The notes under the pieces: model-generated | The model's database searches: none | What the model was told of the DNA's origin: nothing | The model's input: the letters and a program-made list of their open reading frames with translations, nothing else | Shown: piece after piece, positions 27,450 to 36,893 of the stretch | Position numbering within the stretch: the first letter of the stretch is position 1 | Layout of the letters: each line of letters begins with the position of its first letter | Translations under genes and position numbers: made by a program | From: Microbacterium sp. M28 | GTDB lineage: Bacteria; Actinomycetota; Actinomycetes; Actinomycetales; Microbacteriaceae | Length of the DNA stretch: 64,000 nucleotides | Assembly: GCF_025836995.1 (NCBI RefSeq) | Contig: NZ_CP107546.1 | Coordinates: 930,001-994,000 of the forward strand | Direction: 5' to 3'

Positions 27450-28300
27450 CAATCGGCCAGCGCGGCGGGGATGTTGTAGCCGTCGTACGCGTCCTCGGAG
27501 GCGAGGTACTCGGCGAACTCATCCGACTCGTAGGCCGCCTGAAGCGCTTTCGCCCAGTCGGCGTCCGCGTTCGCCTCGTCGACCGCGACGATCACGGAGA
27601 ACTCGTCCGTCAGTTCCTCGAGCGCGAGAGCATCGGTGAGCTTCAGGCCGCCCGAGACGATGAAGTTGCCCTGGATGACGCTGTAATCCACGTCCTGCAG
27701 CGCCGCGACCTGCTGGGCGTTCTCCATCTCGACGAACCGGATGTCGTTCGGGTTCTCCGTCACGTCCTGCAGCGAGGCGGTGGCCGGGTCGATGGCGTCC
27801 GACAGGGTGATCAGTTCGAGCGCCTCGAGGACCTTGAGCGCGCGGTACTGGTTGGACGGCTGATTTGGTACGGCGATCGTCGAACCGGTGCCGAGGTCGT
27901 CGAGGTCGGTCTTGTTCCCGCCGAACAGTCCCATCGGTGGAGTCGGCACCTGGACCAGCGCGGTGTTCGTCAGGCCCTCCTGCTCGTTGATCGCGTCCAT
28001 GTACACGCTGTGCTGCATGATGTTGGCATCGATCTCGCCGTCGCTCACCGCGACGTTGACGATCACGCCGTCGGTGAAGTCACTGGACTCGATCGTGTAG
28101 CCCTCGGCCTCGAGGATCGGCTGGACTCCCTCCTGGAACATCTCCAGGTAGGGGCCGGGGTTGAAGCCGATCGTGATCGTGGTCTTGTCGCCCGTCGTCT
28201 CCGCGCCGGCATCCGCCGACGGCGTCCCCGCGCATCCGGCGATCAGAACGGCAGCTCCGAGGGAAGCGGCGAGGGCGACGAGGCGGGTGGGACGGCGCAT
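27449..28300 (-). CDS. metQ: Methionine-binding lipoprotein MetQ (NlpA family)
   Basis: 283 residues with a lipoprotein signal peptide ending in the lipobox LIAGC. The mature domain shows the NlpA/MetQ pattern: TITIGFNPGPYLEMFQEGVQPILEAEGYTIE, NIMQHSVYMDAINEQ and the ligand-site region AVPNQPSNQYRALKVLE. It captures methionine outside the membrane and delivers it to MetNI. ATG 28300 follows GGAGG by 9 nt. It heads the metQNI-aminotransferase operon. I saw no SAM-type riboswitch in the 104 bp before it. Confidence 0.94.
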   Translation of the reverse strand: MRRPTRLVALAASLGAAVLIAGCAGTPSADAGAETTGDKTTITIGFNPGPYLEMFQEGVQPILEAEGYTIESSDFTDGVIVNVAVSDGEIDANIMQHSVYMDAINEQEGLTNTALVQVPTPPMGLFGGNKTDLDDLGTGSTIAVPNQPSNQYRALKVLEALELITLSDAIDPATASLQDVTENPNDIRFVEMENAQQVAALQDVDYSVIQGNFIVSGGLKLTDALALEELTDEFSVIVAVDEANADADWAKALQAAYESDEFAEYLASEDAYDGYNIPAALAD

Positions 28301-28404
28301 CAGGGGAGACCTCCGGAGAGACGGGTGGAAGATCTCCGACCGTATCCGGGCGTCTGTCCGGACGGCACATCGTGTTACGCAGCGTGACCGCGGGCCGTCC
28401 TGGC

Positions 28405-29139
28405 TCAGCCGGGCAGGCCGAGCGAGGGGGAGTACGGCTGCAGCGCGATCAGAAGGCACGCGGTCCAGTGGCACAGGAACGCCAGCACGGTGCAGACGTG
28501 GAAGATCTCGTGGAACCCGAAGTGTCCCGGCCACGGGTTCGGCTTCTTCAGTGCGTAGACGATCGCGCCGCCGGTGTAGAGCAGGCCGCCGACGATGACG
28601 AGGATCATCATGGCGACATTCGCCCGCAGCAGGTCGGGCATGTACATCACGGCCGCCCAACCCAGCAGCAGGTACAGCGCCACGTACAGCCATCGCGGCG
28701 CATCGATCCAGAAGACGCGGAACAGGATGCCCAGCAGCGCGCCGCTCCACACGAGAGCGAGCAGGAGGGTCCCCTTCTGCGGTTCGAGCGCGAGCGTCGC
28801 GATCGGCGTGTACGTGCCGGCGATCAGCAGCAGGATGTTCGCGTGATCGATGCGCTTGAGGACGATCTTGGTCTTGGGGCCCCAATCGAAGCGGTGGTAG
28901 AGCGCGGAGTTGCCGAACAGCAGCAGCGAGGTGGCCATGAAGACGGCCGCCGACCACTTCGCCGGCGCCCCGTCCGCGAGGACGATGAGCACAATTCCCG
29001 CGATGATCGCGACCGGAAACGTGCCGGCATGGATCCAGCCCCGCCACGTGGGTCTGATCTCGACATCGGCATCGACGGCGGCCGCATCGAGCAACGGCAA
29101 CTGGGGGACATCCGAGGGCTGGGCTGCGCGTCTGCTCAC
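28405..29139 (-). CDS. Hemolysin III / PAQR-family membrane protein (TrhA-like)
   Basis: 244 residues, seven predicted membrane helices. The family metal motifs are visible: NSALYHRFDWG (the Ser-x3-His region), RIDHANILLLIAGTYTP (Asp) and GFHEIFHVCTVLAFLCHW (His-x3-His). Homologues influence membrane fluidity, and true haemolytic activity is doubtful. The start at GTG 29139 has TAGAGT 6 nt upstream, so a leaderless transcript is likely. It is divergent from the prenyl synthase gene, also leaderless, with only 94 bp between them. This pairing is conserved in Actinobacteria. Confidence 0.9.
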   Translation of the reverse strand: MSRRAAQPSDVPQLPLLDAAAVDADVEIRPTWRGWIHAGTFPVAIIAGIVLIVLADGAPAKWSAAVFMATSLLLFGNSALYHRFDWGPKTKIVLKRIDHANILLLIAGTYTPIATLALEPQKGTLLLALVWSGALLGILFRVFWIDAPRWLYVALYLLLGWAAVMYMPDLLRANVAMMILVIVGGLLYTGGAIVYALKKPNPWPGHFGFHEIFHVCTVLAFLCHWTACLLIALQPYSPSLGLPG

Positions 29140-29233
29140 GCCTTCACTCTAAGCCGCCGGCCATTCCGCGGGCAGTACATATCCTGAGCGATCCCCCAGG
29201 GCTGAGCGGGAGGGAGCACGGTAGCGTAGGCAC

Positions 29234-30016
29234 GTGAATGCACGCGTGAGCGAGGGCCGGGGGCCGCTGTACCGGCTGTACGGCAAGCGATTGCGCAGGC
29301 AGCTCGAAGCGGGGCCGGTTCCTCACCACGTCGCGATGATGATCGACGGCAACCGCCGGTGGGCCAGGCAGCTCGGACTGGTCTCCGCCGCAGACGGGCA
29401 CCGCGCAGGGGCGGCGAAGATGCGCGAGTTCCTCGGGTGGTGCGATGACATCGGCATCCCGGTCGTCTCGTTGTACCTGCTCTCCAGCGACAACCTCCTC
29501 AAGCGGGACTCCCAAGAGATCGCCGACCTCATCGAGATCATCGCCGAACTCGCCGACGCGATCTCCCGTGAGCCGAACTGGCGCGTCAAGCACGTCGGTC
29601 GTGCGGACATCCTCCCGCCGGAGCTCGCGAGGGTCCTCGCGGATGCCGAGGAGCGCACCAGGGACCACACCGGTCTGCACGTCAACCTCGCCGTCGGCTA
29701 CGGCGGGCGCAACGAGATCGTCGACGCGGTGCGCAGCATCATCGCCCACCACAACGCCTCCGGCGGCACGCTCGAAGATCTCGCCGTCCAATTGACGCCC
29801 GAGATGATCGGCGAGCACCTCTACACGACAGGCCAGCCCGATCCGGACCTCGTGATCCGCACGAGCGGTGAGCAGCGGCTCAGCGACTTCCTGCTGTGGC
29901 AGAGCGCGCACAGTGAGTTCTACTTCGTCGAGGCGCTCGGTCCGGACCTTCGAGAGGTCGACTTCCTCCGCGCGATCCGCGACTATGCGGGCCGCGACCG
30001 GCGATTCGGCCGCTGA
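29234..30016 (+). CDS. uppS: Cis-prenyl diphosphate synthase (UppS/Z-isoprenyl type)
   Basis: 260 residues. The IPP-transferase motif is MIDGNRRWARQLGL (Arg where undecaprenyl synthases usually have Gly), followed by GHRAGAAKMREFLGWCDD, YLLSSDNLLKR and the C-terminal RTSGEQRLSDFLLWQSAHSEFYF. It condenses isopentenyl diphosphate on to allylic primers to make Z-prenyl chains for cell-wall carriers. The Arg-containing motif resembles the short-chain Rv1086-type enzyme of mycobacteria, so product length is uncertain. GTG 29234 has TAGCGT 6 nt upstream. Confidence 0.9.
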   Translation: MNARVSEGRGPLYRLYGKRLRRQLEAGPVPHHVAMMIDGNRRWARQLGLVSAADGHRAGAAKMREFLGWCDDIGIPVVSLYLLSSDNLLKRDSQEIADLIEIIAELADAISREPNWRVKHVGRADILPPELARVLADAEERTRDHTGLHVNLAVGYGGRNEIVDAVRSIIAHHNASGGTLEDLAVQLTPEMIGEHLYTTGQPDPDLVIRTSGEQRLSDFLLWQSAHSEFYFVEALGPDLREVDFLRAIRDYAGRDRRFGR

Positions 30017-30045
30017 CGTCACCCGCGACGCCCGCGCATGGCAGG

Positions 30046-31182
30046 ATGAGCCGGGTGAGCGCATTCGACGATTTCCTCGCCACGTTCGACGGCGAGCCGG
30101 GATACCTGAACTGGGCGGCGAACGGACCGCTGTCGCCGTCGGTGCGGGCCGAGGTCTTCGCGGACGCCGATCTGCTCGGCAGCGGACGACCCTCGTCGCT
30201 GGCGCTGGTGGCCGACCGGATCGTGCAGGCGAAGCAGACGGCCGCCGAACTCCTCGACGTGCCGTCCGAGGAACTCACGGTCCAACCATCGGCGACCCAT
30301 GGCCTGATGCACGCGCTGTTCGGACTGAGCGGCTCGGTCATCTCCTCGAGCGCCGAGTTCCCCAGCATCTCCCTGACACTCGAGCGCGCAGCGCAGGCGT
30401 CGCGCGGTGACCTGTCGCCGCGCTGGATCGACCCGCAGGACGGTCACGTCACGCCGGAGGCCGTCGCCGAGGCGCTGGATGCCGACGTCACGGCGCTCGC
30501 GGTCAGTCACGTCGATTTCCGCACGGGATTCCGTGCCGATCTGACGGCGCTGCGCGAGGTCATCGGACCGGATCGGCTGCTGATCGTCGACGCCGTGCAG
30601 TCGTTAGGGATCATCGAGGCCGACTACACCGTCGCGGATGTGGTGGTCGGGCACGGCTACAAGTGGCTCCGCGCCGGACGGGGGACGGGATTCGCGCGAT
30701 TCTCCCCGGCGGCCCGTGACCGGATCGTGCCCGTGCTCTCGGGCTTCGGCGGCGTCGGCGGTCCGCTGCCGGTCGACGAGCTGCCCGCACCGGCATCCGA
30801 TGCGAGCGCGTACACCGTCAACGCACCGGACCAGCTCGCCGTCGCACGCCTGGCCGTCGGGCTGAGCGACATCCGCGAAGCCGGGGTCGTGAACGTCGAG
30901 GGCGCCCTCGCCGCCCACGTGGACGCGATCCTGGAGATCGCCGATCGCCACGGCATCCCGGTGCGCAGCCCACGCGATCGGACGCGGCGAGCGGGCATCG
31001 TGACGCTCGCGCCCGAGCATCCGGCCCCGCTGTCCGCCGCGCTGGCGAACGCCGGGATCGTCGCGACGACACGCGGCGACACCATTCGGGTGGCGCCGCA
31101 CGCCGGGACGTCGGACGACACGCTCCGGATGCTGGACGACGCGATCGCCTCGGCGGGCAACGAGAAGTTCACCAGCGCGTAA
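30046..31182 (+). CDS. Class V aminotransferase-fold protein (cysteine desulfurase/kynureninase-like)
   Basis: 378 residues, PLP fold-type I. LNWAANGPLSPSV at the N-terminus, ELTVQPSATHGLMHALFGL (cofactor phosphate loop), LLIVDAVQSLGIIEADYTVADVVVGHGYKWLRAGRGTGF (Asp and the PLP lysine in GYKW) and VAPHAGTSDDTLRMLDDAI near the end fit the group that includes cysteine desulfurases and isopenicillin-N epimerase. The catalytic cysteine loop of true desulfurases is not obvious, so another reaction is likely. ATG 30046 was chosen; GTG 30055 is an alternative. Confidence 0.8.
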   Translation: MSRVSAFDDFLATFDGEPGYLNWAANGPLSPSVRAEVFADADLLGSGRPSSLALVADRIVQAKQTAAELLDVPSEELTVQPSATHGLMHALFGLSGSVISSSAEFPSISLTLERAAQASRGDLSPRWIDPQDGHVTPEAVAEALDADVTALAVSHVDFRTGFRADLTALREVIGPDRLLIVDAVQSLGIIEADYTVADVVVGHGYKWLRAGRGTGFARFSPAARDRIVPVLSGFGGVGGPLPVDELPAPASDASAYTVNAPDQLAVARLAVGLSDIREAGVVNVEGALAAHVDAILEIADRHGIPVRSPRDRTRRAGIVTLAPEHPAPLSAALANAGIVATTRGDTIRVAPHAGTSDDTLRMLDDAIASAGNEKFTSA

Positions 31183-31342
31183 CGTTCCTTTCGCGTGTCT
31201 TGCGCGTCGGTTGCCATGTCCCGGTCGTACCTTCTAGGCATCGGGCACGGTGCCCGGTCGAGTCGGCCTTCAGGTACGCGACTCGTGGCCCTGGTCGACT
31301 CGAGGCAATAGCCGGGAGACAGTCCCGGGTCGGGAGTGGGTC

Positions 31343-32692
31343 GTGACCACACGTACAGCGCAGCAGCAGTCCCGCAAGAGCACCGAGGCGCAGCCGGAAA
31401 CGGATCTGCGGACCTATGTGCTCGACACCTCGGTCCTGCTGAGCGATCCGCAGGCGTTCTTCCGGTTCGCCGAGCATTCCGTCGTCGTCCCGGTGGTCGT
31501 GATCACCGAACTGGAAGGCAAGCGGAACGATCCGGAGATCGGATACTTCGCGCGGCAGGCGCTGCGCCACCTGGACGAGTTGCGCATCGAGCACGAGCGT
31601 CTGGACTTCCCTGTGCCGGTCGGCGAAGGCGGCACACTCCGTGTGGAGCTGAACAACACCAACGGGGACGTGCTGCCCAGCGGCATCCGACTGGGAGACA
31701 ACGACAGTCGTATCCTCGCGGTCGCAATGCACCTTTCGCAGGACGGGCAGGAAGTCACGATCGTCTCCAAAGACCTGCCGATGCGCGTGAAGGCCGCGTC
31801 GCTGGGTCTGCGTGCGGAGGAGTACCTCGCCGAACAGGCCGTCGATTCCGGCTGGACCGGGATCTCGTCGCTCGCGCTCTCCGGCGACGAGATGAGCGAC
31901 CTGTACGAGAGCGAGGTCGGCTCGAGCGACGAAGCTGTCGGGCTGCCGGTGAACACGGGGCTGATCATCCAGTCCGAGCGCGGCTCGGCACTCGGCCGCG
32001 TCACGAGCGACGGCGAGTACAAGCTCGTGCGCGGCGATCGGGAGGTGTTCGGGATGCACGGCCGTTCGGCCGAGCAGCGCATCGCGATCGACCTGCTTCT
32101 GGATCCCGATGTCGGCATCATCTCGCTCGGCGGTCGCGCGGGCACCGGGAAGTCGGCGCTCGCACTGTGCGCCGGACTCGAGGCGGTGCTCGAGCGGCAG
32201 CAGCAGAAGAAGATCATCGTGTTCCGGCCCCTGTTCGCGGTGGGCGGCCAGGAGCTCGGCTACCTCCCCGGTGACCAGGGCGAGAAGATGGGGCCCTGGG
32301 GTCAGGCCGTGTTCGACACACTCGGATCGGTCGTCTCCGGCAACGTGATGGAGGAGGTCGTGGAGCGCGGCATCCTCGAGGTGCTGCCGCTGACCCACAT
32401 CCGCGGTCGTTCGCTGCACGACGCGTTCGTGATCGTGGACGAGGCGCAGTCGCTCGAGCGCAACGTGCTGCTGACGGTGCTGAGCCGGATGGGGCAGAAC
32501 TCCCGCGTCGTGCTCACCCACGACGTCGGACAGCGCGACAACCTCCGCGTGGGCCGGCACGACGGCATCGCGAGCGTCATCGAGACGCTCAAGGGCCACG
32601 ACCTGTTCGGGCACGTCACGCTGATGCGCTCCGAGCGCTCGGCGATCGCGGCCTTGGTGACGGAGCTGCTGGAGGGCGGCGAGCTCAGCTGA
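31343..32692 (+). CDS. PhoH-like protein: PIN domain fused to PhoH ATPase (PhoH2)
   Basis: 449 residues. The first 150 are a PIN RNase domain ([12 protein letters not shown] with Asp28, [18 protein letters not shown] and DLPMRVKA). The C-terminal half is a PhoH NTPase: Walker [10 protein letters not shown] (263-271), [22 protein letters not shown], and Walker [11 protein letters not shown]. Such fusions unwind and cleave RNA. The frame is open further upstream, but GTG 31343 with a GGGAG upstream begins the first conserved text. It is followed by a 79-bp palindromic repeat. Confidence 0.9.
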   Translation: MTTRTAQQQSRKSTEAQPETDLRTYVLDTSVLLSDPQAFFRFAEHSVVVPVVVITELEGKRNDPEIGYFARQALRHLDELRIEHERLDFPVPVGEGGTLRVELNNTNGDVLPSGIRLGDNDSRILAVAMHLSQDGQEVTIVSKDLPMRVKAASLGLRAEEYLAEQAVDSGWTGISSLALSGDEMSDLYESEVGSSDEAVGLPVNTGLIIQSERGSALGRVTSDGEYKLVRGDREVFGMHGRSAEQRIAIDLLLDPDVGIISLGGRAGTGKSALALCAGLEAVLERQQQKKIIVFRPLFAVGGQELGYLPGDQGEKMGPWGQAVFDTLGSVVSGNVMEEVVERGILEVLPLTHIRGRSLHDAFVIVDEAQSLERNVLLTVLSRMGQNSRVVLTHDVGQRDNLRVGRHDGIASVIETLKGHDLFGHVTLMRSERSAIAALVTELLEGGELS

Positions 32693-32716
32693 CCCCGGCG
32701 GGCGGCCCGCCGCGGG

Positions 32717-32795
32717 CGGGTACACCTGCACGACCCGGGAACGGATGCACGATCAGATCGCCGAATCGGTCGTGCAAGTGTTCCCGGGTCGTGCA
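32717..32795. repeat. 79-bp palindromic repeat, copy 1
   Basis: Identical over all 79 bases to 33772-33850 and in the same orientation. The 16-base arm TGCACGACCCGGGAAC (32728-32743) pairs perfectly with GTTCCCGGGTCGTGCA (32780-32795), and an inner TGCACGA/TCGTGCA pair extends the hairpin. It could also act as terminator for the PhoH-like gene, 24 bp upstream. Confidence 0.95.
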
Positions 32796-32840
32796 TCTGT
32801 TCCAGGTCGATGCCGACGCCCACGCGAGACCCCGGGAGGA

Positions 32841-33677
32841 TCAGGACAGGGCGCGCATCCGGCCGAGGGCAGCGAGGATCGCAGCCTGCACGGTCGACCA
32901 GCGATGGATGATCTGGGCGTAGTCGAATCGGAGCGTCTCGTAGCTGAGACGGGATGCCGAGGCGTCCCTCACGAGATCCTTACGGCGCATCGATCCGCCG
33001 TCGTGATTCTTCCTGCCGTCCACTTCGAGGATCAGGCGTCCGCCGATGACGAAGTCGACCTTGCCGACACCGGCGATCGGGACCTGGCAGTCGAGTCGGA
33101 TGCCGAGAAGATGTAGACGCAATCGCAGCAACGACTCCAAGCCACTGTCGGCATCCGCGCGCGCGAGGTCGACGAGCCACCGCGCGGATTCCGGGAGCGT
33201 GTCGCGAATGCGGGCGCGCGCGGCGCGCGACAGCAGACCCTTGCGCCACGCGGACTCGAACGCTGTGAAGAAGGCTTCGTCGCCCGCGCAGGAGTGCACA
33301 TGCGCGAGCGCGGTCTCTGCGGTGGCGAGGCCGAAACGCGTCGGCCCGTCGAAGAAGTGACTCACACAGGTGCACCCGGCGTGCGGATGCCGCCGACCGT
33401 TGGTGCCCATCCAGACGTGGGGTCGCGGCTCCTCCGTCAACGTCCAGACACCGTGGCGCTTGAGCGCTGCCTCACACGTCAACGCGCCACCGTGCGCGGC
33501 GGCGCGGACCACCGCCTCGTCGGCGTTGTTCGCAGCGAAGACGCCCGCGCGCACGCGACGGATCGCGCCGGCATCGACCTGCGCGGCCAAGGCCTTCCGT
33601 GAGACGCCGTGTCGCTGAAGCGTGCTTCCGCGACAGACCCCGCCGAGTCGACTGAGGAGAACCGAAGGATCCAGCAT
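32841..33677 (-). CDS. AbiEi-like HTH + DUF559 (Vsr-like nuclease fold) protein
   Basis: 278 residues. The first 60 or so resemble the AbiEi antitoxin winged-helix region (LLSRLGGVCRGSTLQRHGVSRKALAAQVDAGAIRRVRAGVFA). The last 100 form a DUF559-type restriction-endonuclease-like fold: GVGKVDFVIGGRLILEVDGRKNH (Asp, then Glu-x-Asp as in PD-(D/E)xK variants) and LRFDYAQIIHRW. Such proteins are frequent and scattered in Microbacteriaceae; a defence or antitoxin role is assumed from the domains. ATG 33677 was preferred because MLDPS starts the conserved text; GTG 33698 is possible. It lies between two identical 79-bp repeats, so it looks like a small inserted cassette. Confidence 0.8.
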   Translation of the reverse strand: MLDPSVLLSRLGGVCRGSTLQRHGVSRKALAAQVDAGAIRRVRAGVFAANNADEAVVRAAAHGGALTCEAALKRHGVWTLTEEPRPHVWMGTNGRRHPHAGCTCVSHFFDGPTRFGLATAETALAHVHSCAGDEAFFTAFESAWRKGLLSRAARARIRDTLPESARWLVDLARADADSGLESLLRLRLHLLGIRLDCQVPIAGVGKVDFVIGGRLILEVDGRKNHDGGSMRRKDLVRDASASRLSYETLRFDYAQIIHRWSTVQAAILAALGRMRALS

Positions 33678-33771
33678 CCTGGAACTCTGCCCTGCCACCA
33701 GCCTCGCTGGTGAGAGCGCGGCACGTTGTGGATCGATCCTGCGGATCGGCGTTCTGTGCAGAGAGAGTCAA

Positions 33772-33850
33772 CGGGTACACCTGCACGACCCGGGAACGGA
33801 TGCACGATCAGATCGCCGAATCGGTCGTGCAAGTGTTCCCGGGTCGTGCA
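33772..33850. repeat. 79-bp palindromic repeat, copy 2
   Basis: Same sequence and orientation as 32717-32795, 1,055 bp away. It lies 95 bp from the start of the DUF559 gene and 70 bp from the fumC stop. The rest of the 242-bp gap contains only the short tandem repeat below. Confidence 0.95.
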
Positions 33851-33886
33851 AGTGTTACGACATGTCCCGGAGGCGGCGGGCCTGCG

Positions 33887-33919
33887 GGGCGGACCTGCAG
33901 GGCGGACCTGCAGGGCGGG
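33887..33919. repeat. 13-bp tandem repeat GGGCGGACCTGCA, 2.5 units
   Basis: Units at 33887-33899 and 33900-33912 are identical, followed by a partial GGGCGGG. It adjoins the fumC stop. Confidence 0.85.
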
Positions 33920-35314
33920 TCAGCCCGGGTGGGTCATGCTCAGCAGGTCGAGCTTCTCGTCCAGCTGCTGCTCGGTGAGCTCGCCGCGCTCGACATAGCC
34001 GAGGTCGATAACGGCGTCGCGCACCGTGATGCCCTTGGCGACGGCATGCTTGGCGATCTTCGCGGCGGCCTCGTAACCGATCAGCTTGTTCAGCGGGGTC
34101 ACGATCGACGGGCTCATGCCGGCGAATGCGGCGGCGCGGGCGGTGTTCGCCTGCAGGCCGTCGATCGTCTTGTCGGCGAGCGCGCGCGAGGCGTTCGCGA
34201 GCAGACGGATCGACTCCAGCACGGCGGTGCCCATGACCGGGATCGCCACGTTCAGCTCGAACGATCCGGAGGCGCCGGCCCATGCGACTGTCGCGTCGTT
34301 GCCGATCACGCGCGCGCAGACCATCAGCACGGCCTCGGGGATGACCGGGTTGACCTTGCCGGGCATGATCGAGGAGCCGGGCTGCAGGTCGGGGATGTGC
34401 AGCTCGCCGAGACCGGTGTTCGGTCCCGAACCCATCCAGCGCAGGTCGTTGTTGATCTTCGTCAGCGAGACCGCGATGGTGCGCAGGGCGCCGGATGCCT
34501 CGACGAGGCCGTCGCGGTTCGCCTGCGCCTCGAAGTGATCCTTCGCCTCCGTGATGGGCAGCTCTGTCTCGGCGGCGAGCAGCGCGATGACCTTCTGCGG
34601 GAAGCCGAGCGGGGTGTTGATGCCGGTGCCGGTGGCCGTACCGCCCAGGGGCACCTCGGCGACGCGGGGGAGCGCCGACTGCACGCGCTCGATGCCCAGC
34701 CGGATCTGGCGGGCGTAGCCGCCGAACTCCTGGCCGAGGGTCACGGGCGTCGCGTCCATGAGGTGCGTGCGACCGGACTTCACCGCGTCCTTCCACAGCT
34801 CGGCCTTCGCCTCGAGGGCGACGGCGAGGTGGTCCAGCGACGGGATGAGAGTGTCGATGAGCGCCTGCGTGACGGCGATGTGCACCGAGGTCGGGAACAC
34901 ATCGTTGGACGACTGCGAGGCGTTCACGTGGTCGTTCGGGTGCACCGGAGAACCGAGGATGCCGGTGGCCAGCGTCGCGAGCACCTCGTTCATGTTCATG
35001 TTCGAGGAGGTGCCGGAACCGGTCTGGTAGGTGTCGACGGGGAACTCGCCGTCGTGCACGCCTGCGGCGACCTGGTCGGCGGCGGCGGCGATCGCGTCGG
35101 CGATGGCGCCGTCGAGCGTGCCGAGCTCCTTGTTCGCGAGCGCGGCGGCCTTCTTGATGCGGGCGAGCGCGGCGATCTGCGTGGACTCCAGGCCCTTGCC
35201 GGAGATCGGGAAGTTCTCGACCGCGCGCTGGGTCTGCGCTCCGTAGAGCGCGTTCACGGGCACGCGGACCTCGCCCATCGTGTCGTGCTCGATGCGGTAC
35301 TCGGTGTCGGTCAC
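33920..35314 (-). CDS. fumC: Fumarate hydratase, class II
   Basis: 464 residues, full length. It interconverts fumarate and malate in the TCA cycle without an iron-sulfur cluster. The superfamily signature [15 protein letters not shown] (mobile catalytic loop) and [30 protein letters not shown] and [16 protein letters not shown] are all present. GTG 35314 overlaps the carbonic anhydrase stop (GTGA), so it is at the end of an operon with xseB, a DUF4245 gene and a carbonic anhydrase. Confidence 0.97.
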   Translation of the reverse strand: MTDTEYRIEHDTMGEVRVPVNALYGAQTQRAVENFPISGKGLESTQIAALARIKKAAALANKELGTLDGAIADAIAAAADQVAAGVHDGEFPVDTYQTGSGTSSNMNMNEVLATLATGILGSPVHPNDHVNASQSSNDVFPTSVHIAVTQALIDTLIPSLDHLAVALEAKAELWKDAVKSGRTHLMDATPVTLGQEFGGYARQIRLGIERVQSALPRVAEVPLGGTATGTGINTPLGFPQKVIALLAAETELPITEAKDHFEAQANRDGLVEASGALRTIAVSLTKINNDLRWMGSGPNTGLGELHIPDLQPGSSIMPGKVNPVIPEAVLMVCARVIGNDATVAWAGASGSFELNVAIPVMGTAVLESIRLLANASRALADKTIDGLQANTARAAAFAGMSPSIVTPLNKLIGYEAAAKIAKHAVAKGITVRDAVIDLGYVERGELTEQQLDEKLDLLSMTHPG

Positions 35315-35985
35315 TTCGATCCCTCCTGGGTTGCGGAAGCGACTGTGCTTCCGGTGTCGATCCCCACCGTGATGACGGGCACGGCCGTGCCCTCGGCGAG
35401 GCGGTAGTTGGCGCCGACGATGCCGAGCCGCCCCTCGGCGACGGCGTCGCTGATCAGTTCGGACGACTGCAGCAGGTTGGCGACCGTGTTGCGCAGGTGT
35501 TCGCGTCCGACGAGCTCGGCATCGATGTCGGACGGCGAGGAGCCGCCGTTCTCAGCGAGCACCTTGCGCGCGGCCGGGATGATCGGTGCGATGAGCTTCC
35601 AGATGTGCGGCGGCAGCGGGGCCGCGTCGATCGCGGTGCCGTCGATCGCCGCGCGCACAGCGCCGCAGGAGTCGTGCGCGAGCACCACGATCAGCGGGAC
35701 GCGCAGCACCTCGACCGCGTACTCGAGGCTGCCCACGATGGACTCGCCGATCACCTGGCCGGCGTTGCGGACGACGAACAGGTCGCCGAGGCCGAGGTCG
35801 AAGATGATCTCGGCCGCCAGGCGCGAATCAGAGCATCCGAACAGGGTCGCGATCGGGCTCTGCCCGTCGGCGAGTTCGTGACGCTTCTCGACGTTCTGGT
35901 TCGGATGCCGCGGGTCGCCGGCGACGAATCGACGATTGCCGTCGAGCATCTCGTTCCAGGCCTCGGTCGGGGTCAGCGTGGTCAT
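35311..35985 (-). CDS. Beta-carbonic anhydrase
   Basis: 224 residues. Zinc ligands are Cys51 and Asp53 (FGCSDSR), His104 and Cys107 (AHDSCGAV). The Asp-Arg dyad of CSDSR is intact, as expected for an active enzyme. It hydrates CO2 to bicarbonate in the cytoplasm. ATG 35985 overlaps the DUF4245 stop (ATGA) and its stop overlaps fumC, so co-translation with fumarase is expected. Bicarbonate supply to carboxylases feeding the TCA cycle would make sense of the pairing. Confidence 0.95.
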   Translation of the reverse strand: MTTLTPTEAWNEMLDGNRRFVAGDPRHPNQNVEKRHELADGQSPIATLFGCSDSRLAAEIIFDLGLGDLFVVRNAGQVIGESIVGSLEYAVEVLRVPLIVVLAHDSCGAVRAAIDGTAIDAAPLPPHIWKLIAPIIPAARKVLAENGGSSPSDIDAELVGREHLRNTVANLLQSSELISDAVAEGRLGIVGANYRLAEGTAVPVITVGIDTGSTVASATQEGSK

Positions 35986-36629
35986 TCGGCCTCCTCGATG
36001 GCGGTGATCTGCGAGTTCAGCGACTCGGCGACTTTCGCGGTGGACTCGGCGGAGCGCGAGCCGAACAGCAGCACGTAGTCGTCGCCGGCCTGGGTGCCCA
36101 GGGCGTACGAGACGTTGGCGGAGCCGCGGTCGCCGATGTCGTACACGTCCCACTCGCGACCGTCGATGGTCGTGGTGGATGTGGGAGCGAATCCGTCGAG
36201 CATCTGCGGAGCCCACGACGCATCCGAGTCGAAGGCCTGCGCGATGCGGATGAAGCCGCGCTCCTCCTCATCGGCCGGGGCGATGGTGATGTTCCACACG
36301 ACCGGGGCGCCGCCGTCGAGCTCGGCGGAGTTGACGCGCCAGAAGTCTCCCAGCACGGGGACGATGGCCGGGCTGTCCATGGTCGATTCGACGTCGGCGG
36401 CGATCGTCGCGACGTCGATCTCCTCCTTCGCCGCCGGTGCGCCGCGTGGCACGGCGAAGACGATGACGGCGACGACGGCCAGCGTCAGGATGAGCGCGGC
36501 GATCAGGTGCCGGAACGTCTGGCTCGAGCGGTACGCCTGGCTGGATGCCGCCTTGCGCGCCGCGGTCTCATCCGCCGTCTCCGGGCGTCCGAGTTCGGCG
36601 ACGATCGGCGCGCTCGGCTTGCGGCTCAC
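35982..36629 (-). CDS. DUF4245 single-pass membrane protein
   Basis: 215 residues: a cytoplasmic N-terminus ([26 protein letters not shown]), a membrane helix at about 46-66, and an extracytoplasmic domain with [33 protein letters not shown] and a C-terminal alpha/beta part. This matches DUF4245, actinobacterial and of unknown function. Its place beside xseB, carbonic anhydrase and fumC is typical. The GTG at 36629 overlaps the xseB stop (GTGA). Confidence 0.85.
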   Translation of the reverse strand: MSRKPSAPIVAELGRPETADETAARKAASSQAYRSSQTFRHLIAALILTLAVVAVIVFAVPRGAPAAKEEIDVATIAADVESTMDSPAIVPVLGDFWRVNSAELDGGAPVVWNITIAPADEEERGFIRIAQAFDSDASWAPQMLDGFAPTSTTTIDGREWDVYDIGDRGSANVSYALGTQAGDDYVLLFGSRSAESTAKVAESLNSQITAIEEAE

Positions 36630-36856
36630 GACTCGTCCTCGTCGGATGCCGCGGTGCGCGCGGCATCCAGGCGGCGCTTCGCGCCGAGCAGCCATTCCTC
36701 GCAGCGGGCGGCGAGTGCCTCGCCGCGCTCCCACAGCGCGAGCGACTGCTCGAGCGTCGGCGCGCCCTGCTCGAGTTCGGCGACGACACGGACGAGTTCA
36801 TCGCGCGCGGCCTCGAACGACAGCGATTCCACGGGGGTGTCGATGGGCGCAGTCAC
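36626..36856 (-). CDS. xseB: Exodeoxyribonuclease VII small subunit
   Basis: 76 residues. [44 protein letters not shown] is the whole XseB helical hairpin that coats the large subunit. An ATG at 36865 is in frame, but TAGGAT lies 7 nt before GTG 36856 and would give a leaderless message starting at or near this GTG; the ATG sits inside that promoter box. The partner xseA lies 37 bp upstream on the same strand. Confidence 0.9.
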   Translation of the reverse strand: MTAPIDTPVESLSFEAARDELVRVVAELEQGAPTLEQSLALWERGEALAARCEEWLLGAKRRLDAARTAASDEDES

Positions 36857-36893
36857 GCCTTCCATCCTACGTCGTCACCCGACACGCGCCGAT

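Noticed and set aside
28301..28404. SAM riboswitch upstream of metQ
   Set aside because: The 104-bp leader shows no SAM-I, SAM-II or SAM-IV core that I can recognise, only a possible TACGGT -10.
32745..33116. Small coding region starting in each 79-bp repeat (MHDQIAESVV...)
   Set aside because: It arises from the repeat itself, in opposite sense to the DUF559 gene, with different downstream continuations and no ribosome-binding site.
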